A stretch of DNA of 64,000 nucleotides from Icerya purchasi (taxonomy: Eukaryota > Arthropoda > Insecta > Hemiptera > Monophlebidae), in the NCBI GenBank assembly GCA_039619475.1, contig CM077116.1, forward strand, positions 9,286,501 through 9,350,500, read 5' to 3'. Below are positions 45,031 to 56,489 of this stretch, one piece after another. Each line of letters begins with the position of its first letter. The first letter of the stretch is position 1. Both the position numbers and the translations under genes were made by a program. The notes under the pieces are model-generated. The model searched no databases and was not told where the DNA came from. It saw only the letters and a program-made list of their open reading frames with translations.

Positions 45031-48000
45031 GCGCATATATTGCCTTCCACGTGGTATTCTATAATCGGTTAATTTAATTATTTATTTTGTAGTATCTATC
45101 GTGGTTCGGTATGGAACTGAAGACTTCCGCAACTAGGCTATCCCGACGACTAATATTACTTATTCATAATTAACTGTAACCGGCTAAAAGAATCCGTACA
45201 GAAACATCAATGTACTTAACCCCGATTGCAGAACGATATTTCACATTTTTACTTCATTTTTCTTCCTGCTACTTGGCCTTTTCCCATATTTCGCATGGTA
45301 TATTTGCTAGATTCATCTGCTAATATTGAATCGAATTTACATTCCAAATAAGCATTACATTATTCTTAATTCTTAATTATCAGTTATTAATTATGATTAT
45401 TAACTAACTGGATGATAAAATCAATTTTGTCGGGCAGGCAGTCTGGTTGACCGTGAACGCAGCCACTGATTTCCATTTATGATACTTTCTACCGATGTCT
45501 TGCCTCTGTGTCAATTTTGTGTTATTATTACATTTCTTAATCACCATGTACGAACCTAGGCAGGAGCAGTAATATAGGAGAAATATTTATAGTGTTGTGT
45601 AGTTACATCAAGTTAGTTTCAATCGCCATTTCTATTTTTACTCTTACGATCATATTGATCTTACTAACGTTATTCCCATTATTAATTTATTTTTTACTTT
45701 TACTTTTTTCTTTCCGGGCGCACTACTCTATTCATTTTGCGTTTCCCCCTTTTGATTATAATCATTATCATCTTCTTTATCTGATGGCTGTTCCCTTTTT
45801 GATTTTCAAATTTATTTTTGGGTGCAAACAGCGCGTCGCCACGAATGAAAGTTCCCGCAGAAAGAGGTCAAACCGATTTTTCTTTTTTTTCAAAGCTTTT
45901 TATTTACCCCCGTTTTTTTTTTTCCCGAAAAAAGTTTAAAAGCTTATGCTATTTAACCAACGGCGATTACTGGAATATACTTTTTCCATTTAAAAGCGAG
46001 CCAGGCAATTCACGCGAGTTATAATTTCAGATATTTAACGGGGTCGTTCGTTAATTTTACACTTAACTTCTTTTTTTAAGTTTCAGTTTCTGTTTACCGT
46101 CGATGCAAACGTTTGCGCATATTGATCGGCATTCGCCTGTTACAAGTTCGACTAGAATTTTCAAAAAGTCCGTTCACATTTCTGACAAAAACGGATAACC
46201 GATTTTTGCCTTCTCTAGCTGGAAAATAGACACGTATAAGATCGTGGTCCACCTAGCCGCGCTTTTCATCCGTTTCAATTTGCTATAGTCAAAAAGGAAA
46301 AGAAAATAACAGGGAAATATGAGATTTTTTGGCCCTTTTCGACAGATATTAGCCAGGAACTTAGAGGAGCGTGTAAATATTATACTTTCATAAACGATGG
46401 AACAGGGAAAACTTATTAGGTATTTGTTTTCTTTTCAGTTAGACGTCATAAGCTTAAACAAACAGCTTTTGCCCGGGATGCGAATTTAATTTTCAAGTAG
46501 CTAATGGATACTAGAAACCGGTTGTCCTATACGACGCGCCCTATTGGTAGAGTTTAATCCGGAACATATCGAAATATTCAGTTGGCTTTGAAACTTCTTT
46601 CTTCTTCCAGTACTTTGGAAAGCTCGTTTAAGTGTTCTGCCTAATTCTGTTAGTTTGGGATCCACGCGAAATTTTCGATTTTAAACTAATCCATCTCCGA
46701 CGTTGTAAACCATACTCCAGTCGCAAGATCTATGTTATCCTTATTGCGCACATTTTTCTTGAATTTTTTATTATATTACGAGAACTAAGGATTTAACGTG
46801 CCGTTATAATCTGTTGATTACAACGTGGCTGCTTTCAATTTTACGTTTTTATTACGAAAGAAATAACGTTTTTAATTTGAATAGTACCGCGATTATCTGT
46901 AAAAAGTTCCGATAACGATTCACAGACGGTCTTAAATTCCCCACTGCTGAGTTATTTTAAGATTTCTGCGCTTAATTCTGCAAAATTTTATCGAAGTTCC
47001 CGTTCGGATATTGTATAATAATTGATAATTATTTAAATTGAACGATTTGCTATGAAAAATAAATTAATTCTACAAGGGAAAATGAACGAGCGCATCTACA
47101 ACAAGCACGAAGAAAAATTTTAGAACAAAGAGGAACACCTAATTTAATCCGATGATCAATGAATAATGCGTTTCGGAGAAAATAGATCGGTGCGAAATTC
47201 CAAACGCTGCAATAACGCTAAAAACAACAATCGTTTTCAACGCCTAGAAGTAAAATATAAAATTCTCCTAAAACTTTTTCCCGTTTCCGTATTATCAAGT
47301 ACAAAACACATATTTTAGGAGAAATTAACAGCTTTAATAACTACCCTAACGTTAATATGTTGTTTAGCCGCTAGACGGTTACTCGTTTTTCAAGTGAAAT
47401 TCGACAACAAATGGGGGACATGAGTGCTGGACAAAATTAACTTCGCTGATAGATTACGTCGAAGTACTAATTATTTCATTCCAGGAGCACTCAAATTAAA
47501 ACAAACGTACAGGAATAATGGAACAAGTTTTGAAAAAAATAGTTGGATTTCAGTGGTCAATTTGAATGTTTGCGTTTATTTTCGATCAGCAATGATCAGG
47601 TTGCAACATGTTTGCGAATAATTTTATTTATATAAATTTTTATTTTATTCTATTTTTTTTACTAGTTTTGACAATTATTTTTAGTTTACGTTTTTAGTAG
47701 ATACTTTAGATAGCTTAAAAGCGATTTTTTTTTTATTATTTATCTGTTTGTTTCTTTTTTTTATTTTACTATTTTTTGTGGGATTTCGTAAAAGAGTTTA
47801 AACAAATTTCTCGCACGGCCGCGAAAAACTACGGACTTCTCGTCTCGAAAATTTTCAGAACTCGAGAATGGTCTTCCAAGATTTTTCTACTGTGTCTTTC
47901 GTTCCGCCTGACTATTTAGTTTTTTCGATTTCCCTTATCATATTGTTGACTCGTGGCCGCTGGAGCGCCCAAGAGAGAGAAAGAAAAAAATAGATTTTAT

Positions 48001-48240
48001 ACTTCAAATCTGTTACTGAGTGAACATTTTATAACGGGAGAAAGAACTGTTGCCTGCTGTAGTAATCTTAAGGTAATCCTGACGGAGCGGCGAATTGCAC
48101 TATGGGAAAAATAATAAAAAAATTTTAAATGAACGTTAAAAAAAAAAAAAAGGTAATTAAATGTCTTCAAGTTTTAATATACATTTATTTCGTAGTGTAT
48201 TAAAGAAATGTTTTTATGTTTCGCTGTTAATTATATTTAT
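45031..48240. other. Noncoding AT-rich DNA
   Basis: No gene recognised. A good acceptor-like TTTGTTTTCTTTTCAG ends near 46,439 but is not followed by an open, donor-terminated unit. Frames of up to 115 codons (45.6-45.9 kb) are hydrophobic composition artefacts of T-rich DNA. Confidence 0.55.
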
Positions 48241-48252
48241 TTTTTCTTTCAG

Positions 48253-48296
48253 GTAAGCTGATTAGATTTGTGTACGATTCGTGTTTCCCGGTACAG
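48253..48296 (+). other. 44-nt exon-like unit starting with a donor motif (candidate ratchet site or microexon)
   Basis: A T-rich tract ending TTATTTTTTCTTTCAG (AG at 48,251-48,252) meets GTAAGC directly, and 44 nt later ACAG|GTGAGT is a near-consensus 5' splice site. A branch-like TGTTAAT lies about 25 nt upstream of the AG. If used as an exon, only one frame is open (two bases, then KLIRFVYDSCFPVQ). If CAG|GTAAGC acts as a zero-length exon, it is a recursive-splicing ratchet point, and the downstream GTGAGT fits the RS-exon that helps define such sites. Either reading implies this region lies in a long plus-strand intron. I do not recognise the peptide. Confidence 0.4.
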
Positions 48297-48299
48297 GTG

Positions 48300-48994
48300 A
48301 GTTTCTTTTCTGCTATTAGCGAGAGCTGGTGTTTGATCTGGTAGAAGAGAGTTTCCCCTAGCGGAGTATTCAGAATAATGGACGCTCGCCGACTGAACCG
48401 GGTAATTGTAAATAGAATTCCGGCTGCGACGTATGCCGGTTTCGATTTAGTTGTAATTCCGAAGTTTCGGTTGCCGGAGCGACAGCAATAAAACGGTGCT
48501 GGTCGAGAGGCGCGTATTTCAGCGTCGTCGGAGAAATTGCTCCGGATAATTCGCGCTACTCCGGACCGATATTAACGGCTGCGAATATCTGTCCGGCATT
48601 TATATCGGTTGTTGATTGAAGATTTATTGATTCGACTTATTGCATCTCGCGTTCATCTCGCCGTTGTGCCACTGCACTGACGTGTTAAACCATTTCATCG
48701 GCCAGGTCGGTCGGCGAAGGGTGCATGATCAATTTTCACCACCCTGCCCGGCTGGATATCGCTCTTATTTCATTTCGAGTGTAAATTAGCTCGGTCGGCT
48801 GTCGGAGCTCCTCGAGACGCTAGGCGACGGCACGGCAGATTATTAATATCTCCTTCGGGGTTACGTACTCTTTACGCGGATAACCGCTCCCGCAGTAATG
48901 GCAGTCGCCAGACGATAGATGTTGAAGTGGCGCTTTGAACGTGTACCTTTATTATCATTACTATTATTATTTTTGTTATTATTATTACCATTAC

Positions 48995-49030
<36 letters not shown>

Positions 49031-51820
49031 GATGGAAGATGAAAATTGTGTTCCGTCTAACAAAGGAAAGATAAAATGCCGACAGCTAAAAAGAACTTTG
49101 CGGCAGTACTGCTGCAGCCGCGATGAGGCTTCAAATCGCGGGAAATCGAGCAGTTTTCCAGTTGCAACGAGCGAGGGGAGCGACAAAGCCGCAGCGACTC
49201 GTCGAGAACAGTTACGGTGAAAAACAGATATAAAAACGGATAAGAACGTGTGGGCGCAGGCGACCGAATAAAGCGTCAGAGTAAGAAAGAAAGAAAGAGA
49301 CGGTCCCTGAAAAGAGTCGTTCACTTAGGACTGCCTTTGTCTTTGGCACGCGCAAGCTTGTTAAGTGTAACGGAGAGCTGTTCCGATGATGTTGTTCCAG
49401 ATGCCGAATAGAAAAGCAAAAAAAAAGGAACTGTTCTCGAATCGCCTTTCCTCCTGCAGCAGTGCCGAGTCGGATTTTAGCACGTCGAACGGCTCTAGGC
49501 TCAATATGAAAGTTTTGCATTAATTAATTTTAACAACAAGTGACCTAATTAACAAAACGACATGCACGTTATTACGGCTCGGCAAGCGGTAAAAATTCAA
49601 ATGATCTTCCGAATCCGACTTATTCTTGCAACGGAAGATTTTCCCCGTTAATAATGGCAAGACCTTCTTTCGCGATAAGACCCCTTTTTTTTCTTCTTTT
49701 TTGTCCGAATTACTGCTTAAGGGGGTTCTAGTAAATATAGTCCCTATAATGGATTCATGAGGATTCACTTAAATCTGATATAGAAAAGTGTTACTTTGAA
49801 TTCCTATTAGTGTACCATTTTAAATTGTACTATTTCAATTGAACGCGTTACACTGTGTATTTACGAAACTGTGATAAAACCATCGATATACCCCGGCATA
49901 TCTCAATGACATTGTACACTTGTAAAAGAATTGTCAATTTCCAGGTATTATTATTATTATTATTATTCTTTTATTGCTATAAAAATTTATTCAGTATTTT
50001 ACGAATATATTTCCCTCCCCGTGATCATGGATCTTTGCCTTCGAAACGCTTCGGGTAAATAAATATTCATTAATTGTTTATAGTAGTATGTTTTTGCTTT
50101 TACTTATTATATGTTTTCAAAATTACAGAAAGTCCTAAAGGTCTCTGGAAAATCATCGAAGTGATACGGACCGAAAGTACCGAGAGCAGGCAAACGAACG
50201 CGTGACTTTTACCGGGCCACAACCTTTTAATTTCTTAGCCACATAAGTTTGCTGTGTTACTTTTTCAATAAGAGATTGTAAAGAAAAATTTGGCCGGTGT
50301 ATATTTCACAAAAATAGTTGAGACTCAAGATACGCAAATCAACTCAGTCAGAGGAGTTGGATATATATATAATATATATGTTCTTTCTGAAGCGTTTTTC
50401 TCAAAATGCGTTTTTTCCCGTCCGTGGAATGTAAATCAAAAAGTAATGAACTAATCAAATTGAAATTCTTCAACTTATTGGCCTTTGCACAAACCTAAAA
50501 TTTCGTATAAATTGTTGTAATAAATGTTGTTTTCAATGATTTGTTTATTAAAAAATAAGTGTTTGTTTTCTTTTTGCCCTCAGTTTCATTTTTTTCTTTC
50601 TTTTTGCTAAATTTAGGTTTACGCAAAGCGTAATGACTAATTTTAATTTGAAAAATTTATTTCGTTGATTCTGGTAAACTACAAGGACCTCGACGTTCCG
50701 CAAACTCTGAAAGCAGAGTTCAACGCCGCCATTTTGTTTTTTTTTCACTCCTAAATATTTTTTTTTAATATTTATACGTGTCAATATTATTATGTAATTT
50801 GATTCGTTACAATAAATGCTCTCAGTTTTTTGTAAGAAGTTATTGAAAAACCTGTTATTTGGAGAGGAGGCTAAAGTAAATTTTACATTTTTTACAAATA
50901 ACAGCATAAACACGCGATAGACGAGACAACTGATAACAAATATCGCGCAGTAATAACTAGGAACGAAAAAAACGCTACAAAAACACACATACATTATAAA
51001 ACGCTGACTCGGGGATAGTTATTATTCGAGTAGGCTGTTGATGATTTTTGCGTATATTTGTATAATTCCGGCGATATAATTTAATCAATGCTTCGATTAC
51101 CGGGCTTCTATTATTTTCAAATAACAAATCAATACAAAGTTAATTTGGCGCATTTTCTTTAACGCGTATATAATTAAACTAATTTCGCGTAATGTCGAAA
51201 AATTGAATTATTTTTTTTTTTCTTTGTCGAAAACTCGGGGCGATAAAATGTAATTGCCATCTCTACGTCAGTAGAAAGAAAAAAATAAATCAATTTAGAC
51301 CGATTACCGCTTAAATGGGAAATTTTAATATTTCATGCGGTTTTCTTTCATCTATACCTTCTGTTTATTTTAAAAATTAAATTTAACGTTTCAATTTGTC
51401 GAAAATTTTTAACCAGTTTTTTCATCCCACTGCTTTATTTTTTTTCTTTTTTTTACGGTTGTTTATAACAAGTAGGAATATTTAATTATAGAAATAAAAA
51501 GAAGAAGAAAAAAAAACAACTTCAAAGAATCTTGTACATTTTTCGTCATTTTAAATTTAAATTCCAGAAAAATTCTCAGAACCGATGAAACTTCCATGTG
51601 CAGAGCTGTGTACGTAATTACACTCGTATATCCGACATTTTCTCAGCATTTGAAGCGAAACGTTCGCCCCGGCAAAATTTTGCAAGAGATTATTTCGCTT
51701 TATGAAATTTTTTCCACGTACGAGACAAAAATTTAGCAATTGGAACAAGCGAAGGATTTCATTAAAACGCTACAGAAGCGAGTGTTTAGATAGTTTAAAG
51801 ACAGACAAAAATACCTTAAA
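48300..51820. other. Noncoding DNA, CpG-rich to 49.5 kb then AT-rich
   Basis: No gene recognised. The 48.3-49.5 kb block has balanced composition and many CpG, and directly follows the exon-like unit. (ATT)n tracts at 48,949-49,028 and about 49,947-49,968, (TA)n near 50,361-50,380. A 148-codon minus-strand frame at 50,994-50,548 is rich in F, K and N and matches nothing I know. Confidence 0.5.
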
Positions 51821-52600
51821 AATACCTTGCCATATATGTATACGTCTGCTTTTTCCTTTTTAATCTTTTATCAGGGGCCATTATTTAATACCGGAGAAAA
51901 CTGTAAAAAAATTAATTATTTCGGATTTCGATTACGGTTGCTAACTCGTGAGTTTTCTTCGTTCACTCGATATCGAGATCGATCTCCTGCCGATTTCCGG
52001 AGACATTTAGGCAGCGTGATAATAATAATTTTTAGCGAATACGATGGTATTGCTATTTTTAATTGCCTATTTCTCGAATCAGCTCGCAATATTCTTCTTC
52101 TTTCCTTAAACGGCTCATTTCGCTCAACTCCCATTCTTCTTTATTTTCCAGTCAAGTCTATCTCTCTAATCAACCATTTCCGTATTCACGGTTTTCTAGA
52201 TACTTTTGTTCTTTACCGCGTTCCACAACGTCACTTATTTGTCGCCTCCAATTTCAGTCTCTACCCCTACCACTTTTTTATTTTGTACTTTCTTCATTGT
52301 GCTCTTTGAATTACTTTCTGATTATGCTTCAAATATTAATTCTCTTTCCTTCCTCCTATTCCTGTTATTCTTGCCTCCTCGAATTATTTTTATTCCCTGT
52401 ATTTCTTTAAACGTTTAAAAATATAATACTTTTTATCTCTTATCCAATGCTCAAGGAGATATCCTCATTACCGACGAATTCATTAATACAAACAGAAACC
52501 TATCTGAGTTCCGAAGCGATGCTGCACTAGAAAATTACAATTGGAAACTATAATGATCGTTTACTATCCCCATTAATAAAAGGGAATATTTCCAACAATT
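51821..52600. other. Pyrimidine-rich stretch with overlapping open frames
   Basis: The plus strand is T/C-rich, and two overlapping frames of 160 and 115 codons (51,827-52,309 and 52,063-52,410) encode F/L/S-rich sequence without a domain. Overlap in different phases argues for composition rather than a gene. Near 52,500-52,555, SDAALENYNWKLYND could be the linker that precedes the reverse transcriptase in the next element, but this is weak. Confidence 0.4.
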
Positions 52601-52611
52601 TTTTAAATTCG

Positions 52612-53366
52612 TGATAATCACGCCGGTTTTTAAAGCTGAGAACGATCGATATGTATTCTGCCTACCTTATCAGATATGTTCCAAAAGTGTATAAAGTGCA
52701 GATTTTAAAACTATTCAGCACGCGAGACTTTTTCAGCGCAAATCAGTGTGGCTTTCCTCCTGAATGTTTCGTACAAATGATGCACTCTTCGATCATATTT
52801 TGTTTATTACTGTTTATTTAGATTTAGAAAAAACCTCGACCGAGGATACAATGGACAGATGAAATTCAAAAATTTAAAGCAAATCGGCGGGAAGAAGCAC
52901 AAGATCGCAGCGTTTAGAAAAAATTAGGAGAGGCCTTCGTCCAGCAACGAACTGATAATGGCTGACGAAAGAAGAAGAAGAAAAAGCCTTTGATTGTGAT
53001 GCTTTTACGAAAATTATTTAATTACGGCTTTCGTGGGAATATTTATAATTGCCTTAAAACATCTTTAACAAGCAGAGACGCTATTGTACAAATATTAATT
53101 AATAATATAAAAAAGGTGATTATGTAAAGCAACATTAACAGCGGAGAAGCGTATTGGCTTCTATTTCTAATCTGTGTTAATGATTTGTGAAATTTTGGAA
53201 GTAAATGGAGAACAATTTGTTATGCGGACGGTCTGTGTTAGTGTGTGGTAAATTCACAAAAACAGTCTATTCTACAAGAACGTTTACCTGACAAAAATTA
53301 AAACCCGGCTAAATTTTAATCAACTTTTTATTAATCTAAGGAAAACCAAACTTATAATTTATAGTA
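52612..53366 (+). pseudogene. Non-LTR retrotransposon reverse transcriptase pseudogene (Jockey/CR1-like)
   Basis: Across several frameshifts and stops the plus strand spells reverse transcriptase landmarks in order: ITPVFKAENDRYV (motif 1 region), FFSANQCGFPPE then TNDALFDHI (motif 2), VYLDLEK...KAFD (motif A, split by an insertion), NYGFRGNIYNCLKT and SRDAIVQ, FLICVNDL, and YADG at 53,221-53,232 where the catalytic YADD is expected, then LNFNQLFINLRKTK. The second catalytic Asp of motif C is lost. The GVPQGS block between SRDAIVQ and the VNDL motif is not intact. No endonuclease or ORF1 is recognisable upstream. Clade assignment is by motif impression only. Confidence 0.75.
52833..52980 (+). 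mobile_element. 148-bp 5'-truncated fragment of a second LINE, nested in the RT pseudogene
   Basis: One frame reads PRPRIQWTDEIQKFKANRR then EEAQDRSV-stop-KKLGEAFVQQRTDNG-stop (TGA at 52,963). This is the typical C-terminal end of LINE ORF2 proteins of the RW-DDI...AQDR..W..LGEAFVQQ type (an RTE-like group). It is followed by a GAAGAAGAAG tail. The host frame is cut exactly between VYLDLEK and KAFD, and AGAAAAA flanks both sides (52,826-52,832 and 52,979-52,985), consistent with a target-site duplication. The fragment has its own internal stop, so it is not fresh. Confidence 0.7.
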
Positions 53367-53369
53367 ATA

Positions 53370-54538
53370 TACCATAGTTCAAGTGGAACGATTTCAAAAT
53401 TTGCTACATTCTCACAGCCAACTGTACTAAACTCACATTATACGCTTTTGAAAATAATGGAAAAATCCACACTTTTCTCCGATATGTTACATTTCCAGAG
53501 TTTACCATTAATTTCAAATGTATTGTAGTCTAGCAATTTTTGCTCGAATATAATAAAAGCATCTAATTTCATTCTCGGATTTTTTTTTTTTTATTTGCAA
53601 TTTTCTAACGCCGATAAATGTTTACATTCTAAAATTGTTTTATACTCCAATTTAGAATAATGTACATAATTTCTTGTGTCCAGCTTGACACTGTACGTAA
53701 AGTTTTTGCTTATGATACGACCAATTTTTCGGAAAAATTTACTTCTAATACAATATAATCAGCACTTAGCTTTAGTTACCCGAAGAACTTACGTGAATGC
53801 AAAATTTGAAGCCAATTACGAATAATTTATTTCAGATGTGCGCTGCGTTCATATGTATCCTTTGTGTGGCGACCAGTTGCTCCCGAAAAAAGGGTTTACT
53901 GCAAATCCGTGTTATTTGTATTTTAATCGTTATCGGGCCGTGATTTGGCTAAGTTAATTAATTTATTGATTATTAACAGAAATCGGACATTCGATTTGAT
54001 TTTTCATGCTGTCCGTTCAAGAACACATTCCACCATACAGACAAATTCAGACTGACCACTTTTTTCGTGTAATTATTCATTGTTTCGTTTTATTTCTCTA
54101 ACGATTTTTTCGCATTCTCTTTCACCTATTCGAATTAGTGTTACCTTTACACGTCGTTTGTTAATTCGACGCAGCCTTTTCTAATACCTCCGATGCGCCA
54201 TATTATTATTTCCTTTTTTAACGTTATATACTTGTAAAATCATGCGATGTGAAGGAACTTGCGCGCGCGGCATGCAACGAAAATGCGACAACCGGCTGAT
54301 TTTTTTATTTTTTTTTTCTTATAGCAATATATGAAGCAAATAAATGTGTGTACAATTGAAAAGATATTTACGTTGCCGTGATTTCCGCTTTTAGAAAATA
54401 CTTGCGTTATCGGAAAAATAATGTAAATTTGAAGCATTTGAAGTTAATTGTTTTCCAAATGTTTTCATTATATATTACTCATTACGTTTGTTTTAAATGA
54501 TATGGTAAAAAAGTTTAATTTCGGGCGATTTTTATAAC
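53370..54538. other. Noncoding AT-rich DNA
   Basis: No gene recognised. Further decayed LINE sequence may continue a few hundred bases past 53,366 but I cannot follow it. At 53,836 an ATG directly after an acceptor-like TAATTTATTTCAG opens a 36-codon frame starting MCAAFICILCVATSC, hydrophobic like a signal peptide, with no convincing donor downstream. Confidence 0.45.

Positions 54539-54598
<60 letters not shown>
54539..54598. repeat. (CT)n then (TA)n compound microsatellite
   Basis: About 14 CT units pass directly into about 16 TA units, adjoining the 5' end of the SINE-1 copy. Confidence 0.95.
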
Positions 54599-54599
<1 letters not shown>

Positions 54600-54603
<4 letters not shown>

Positions 54604-54812
54604 ACACAGGTTAGAGACTTGTCTCGTTCCAGGTCCGAATCGCTCCCAGGTAGCCTAAAATAATTGGGTGAAAGTAAAGGCGGCCGAGAAAAAGGAACTG
54701 GCCCCAGTATTCTCATCAGATCCATTAGGCTTAGTTCATTGTGAACCTTAACTTCGTAATCCCCGACGCCCTGTGAAGGGTATGGGACTTACTTTACTAT
54801 ATATATATATAT
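54600..54812 (+). repeat. tRNA-derived SINE family 1, most complete body
   Basis: It starts after (TA)n with the 3' half of the tRNA-like head (AGGTTAGAGACTTGTCTCGT, B-box region), continues through CAGGTCCGAATCGC, AATAATTGGGTGAAAGTAAA, GAACTGGCCCCAGTATTCTC, CCATTAGGCTTAGTTCATTG, AACCTTAACTTCG and GACGCCCTGTGAAGGG. It ends ACTTACTTTAC plus (TA)n at 54,799. The A-box end is missing, so this is a 5'-truncated copy. It is the inverted partner of the copy at 8.5 kb. A (TA)n rather than poly(A) tail would suggest mobilisation by an RTE- or CR1-type LINE rather than L1. Confidence 0.65.
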
Positions 54813-54829
54813 ATGGGTGCGGGGATGTG

Positions 54830-56335
54830 TGCATATTAAAACTGTTTTGATTTAAGAATTTGAAAATTATTTCAACATTAATCGAATCGTCGGATAATGT
54901 TCGATAACGAATGCAAAGGTATCAAATGTTCCAGTGAGGGAAGAATGTTCAAAACACGTTGCATTTGAAGGAACATCACCTGTTCAGATAACGTAGCCCC
55001 GGCTGGACCCTCTAGTTTTTAAATAAGTAAATTAAAATTAACTATCTCCCTTCAATACTCTTGTTATTCCGGCTAGATACTGCGTTAAACTTTTGATGCA
55101 CGCATCTAAGAGTGCAATTTTTTTGTTTCTTTTTTTTTTTTTTTTTGGAACATCGCGAACTGTTTCGAACAGAGCTTACGGGAAGAACTCGCCAGACTTC
55201 TACACACTTATGCAGCAGCCTAAAAGAAAACAACGCGAATTTCGGTGAGAATGATGGAAGCTTGGGCAAGAAATAGCGATTAAGTTGTCGGGAAACGCGA
55301 GGAGCTTGAAGAGGAATTTTCGCTAAAAATATTTCGATACAGAGATGAGAGTAACCGGAATGCAAAAGTGAGTGCACGAATCGGATTCAGCGAGAATAGG
55401 CGAACAGTACTGTTGTAAGGTGTAAATGTAGAAGATACGTGAATTCTGGATTGCATTTCCAGTGGCAGATTGGAAAGGGGAGATTATGAAAGTAACATTG
55501 AAATTTCCTGAGAACGGATTTGTGTCCAACATAATAAGTGTATAAGCAGGATTCAAGTTGGAAGAACTTTACGAATGTTTGTTCTTGTTCTGCAGGCTTA
55601 GCGGCTTGAACAAGCGTGCGGGCGATGTTGGATAACTCGAATACATAGGCACGTACGTACGTGTATAGGTGTAATAAATTAAATTTCGACAAGCAAGTTT
55701 CCGTGCAATATTTAACTGTGTTTGCCTAGGTTATATTAAAGGCTCGTCGTTGTTGCTGTTATTGTTGAAAACAAGCAAATCGGCCAAGCCTGCAGTCGCT
55801 CGAAGAAGGCCTGGTAAATTAGACGCCGGCGCGGCCCACTTGCTGCTGATTATTCTTTTTATTTAGCCTCTCGCTTGAACGTTACTAAACAAATACTGTT
55901 AAGAACTGGCTGCCGAAGTAACTCCTGTACAGCGGCTTTTTCTTATTATATAGTATGCTCCCATTTTACCGGTGCCGCTAGCAAACAGCTCCTCGCAATT
56001 CCCATTCCGTTAGGTCACTGTCGCAATTTGTTCTAGCACTTTGTTCGCATTTCGTTCTTTTTCGAAGATGTCCGCAGTCGATGATCACTTCGAGCACTGT
56101 ACCCCGGCCTCGTACTACTTATAAAACTGATCTTTCCCACTCGGCCTGGTTACCTCTAGTGCGTATATGTTCTGTGGCCGGACTACTTTTGATCACAGCT
56201 GGCCCGAAAGATTAATCAGTAAATTATTTTCATCATCCGACAGTTTCTTCTCTTTTTTTCTTTCTTTCTGTTATTGCTATAATAATAATGATAATAATAT
56301 TATTATTACTATTATTATTATTAATGGTAATATTT
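54830..56335. other. Noncoding DNA
   Basis: No gene recognised. A T-run lies at about 55,129-55,145. Frames of 77-111 codons on the minus strand (55.0-55.7 kb) overlap in different phases with no domain. (AAT)-type microsatellite at about 56,281-56,325. Confidence 0.5.
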
Positions 56336-56339
56336 TTAG

Positions 56340-56485
56340 GCTCGTCAGCTTTGGCCACTTGAACGCATTGCAAGCGGAATTTTTCCACATTCTTAATTTA
56401 CAAAATCGGGATTAGAACCAGGTCCCCCGTACCTGAACGAACCACCGCTGCCTAATCGGAGGCTGCGGTGTAAATGATTACGAAC
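56340..56485 (-). repeat. tRNA-derived SINE family 2, best head
   Basis: On the minus strand an A-box-like TTAGGCAGCGGTGGTTCG is followed by GGGGGACCTGGTTCTAATCC (B box GGTTCTAATCC), then CGATTTTGTAAATTAAGAAT and GTGGAAAAATTCCGCTTGC. The element leads, in its own orientation, toward an (ATT)n tract at 56.3 kb. It aligns with copies at 13.7 kb and 58.0 kb. Confidence 0.65.
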
Positions 56486-56489
56486 GTAA

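Noticed and set aside
50548..50994. 148-codon minus-strand frame
   Set aside because: Dominated by F, K and N codons from A/T runs. No motif recognised.
51827..52410. Overlapping 160- and 115-codon frames on the plus strand
   Set aside because: They overlap in different phases, are F/L/S-rich as expected of a pyrimidine-rich strand, and show no domain or splice context.
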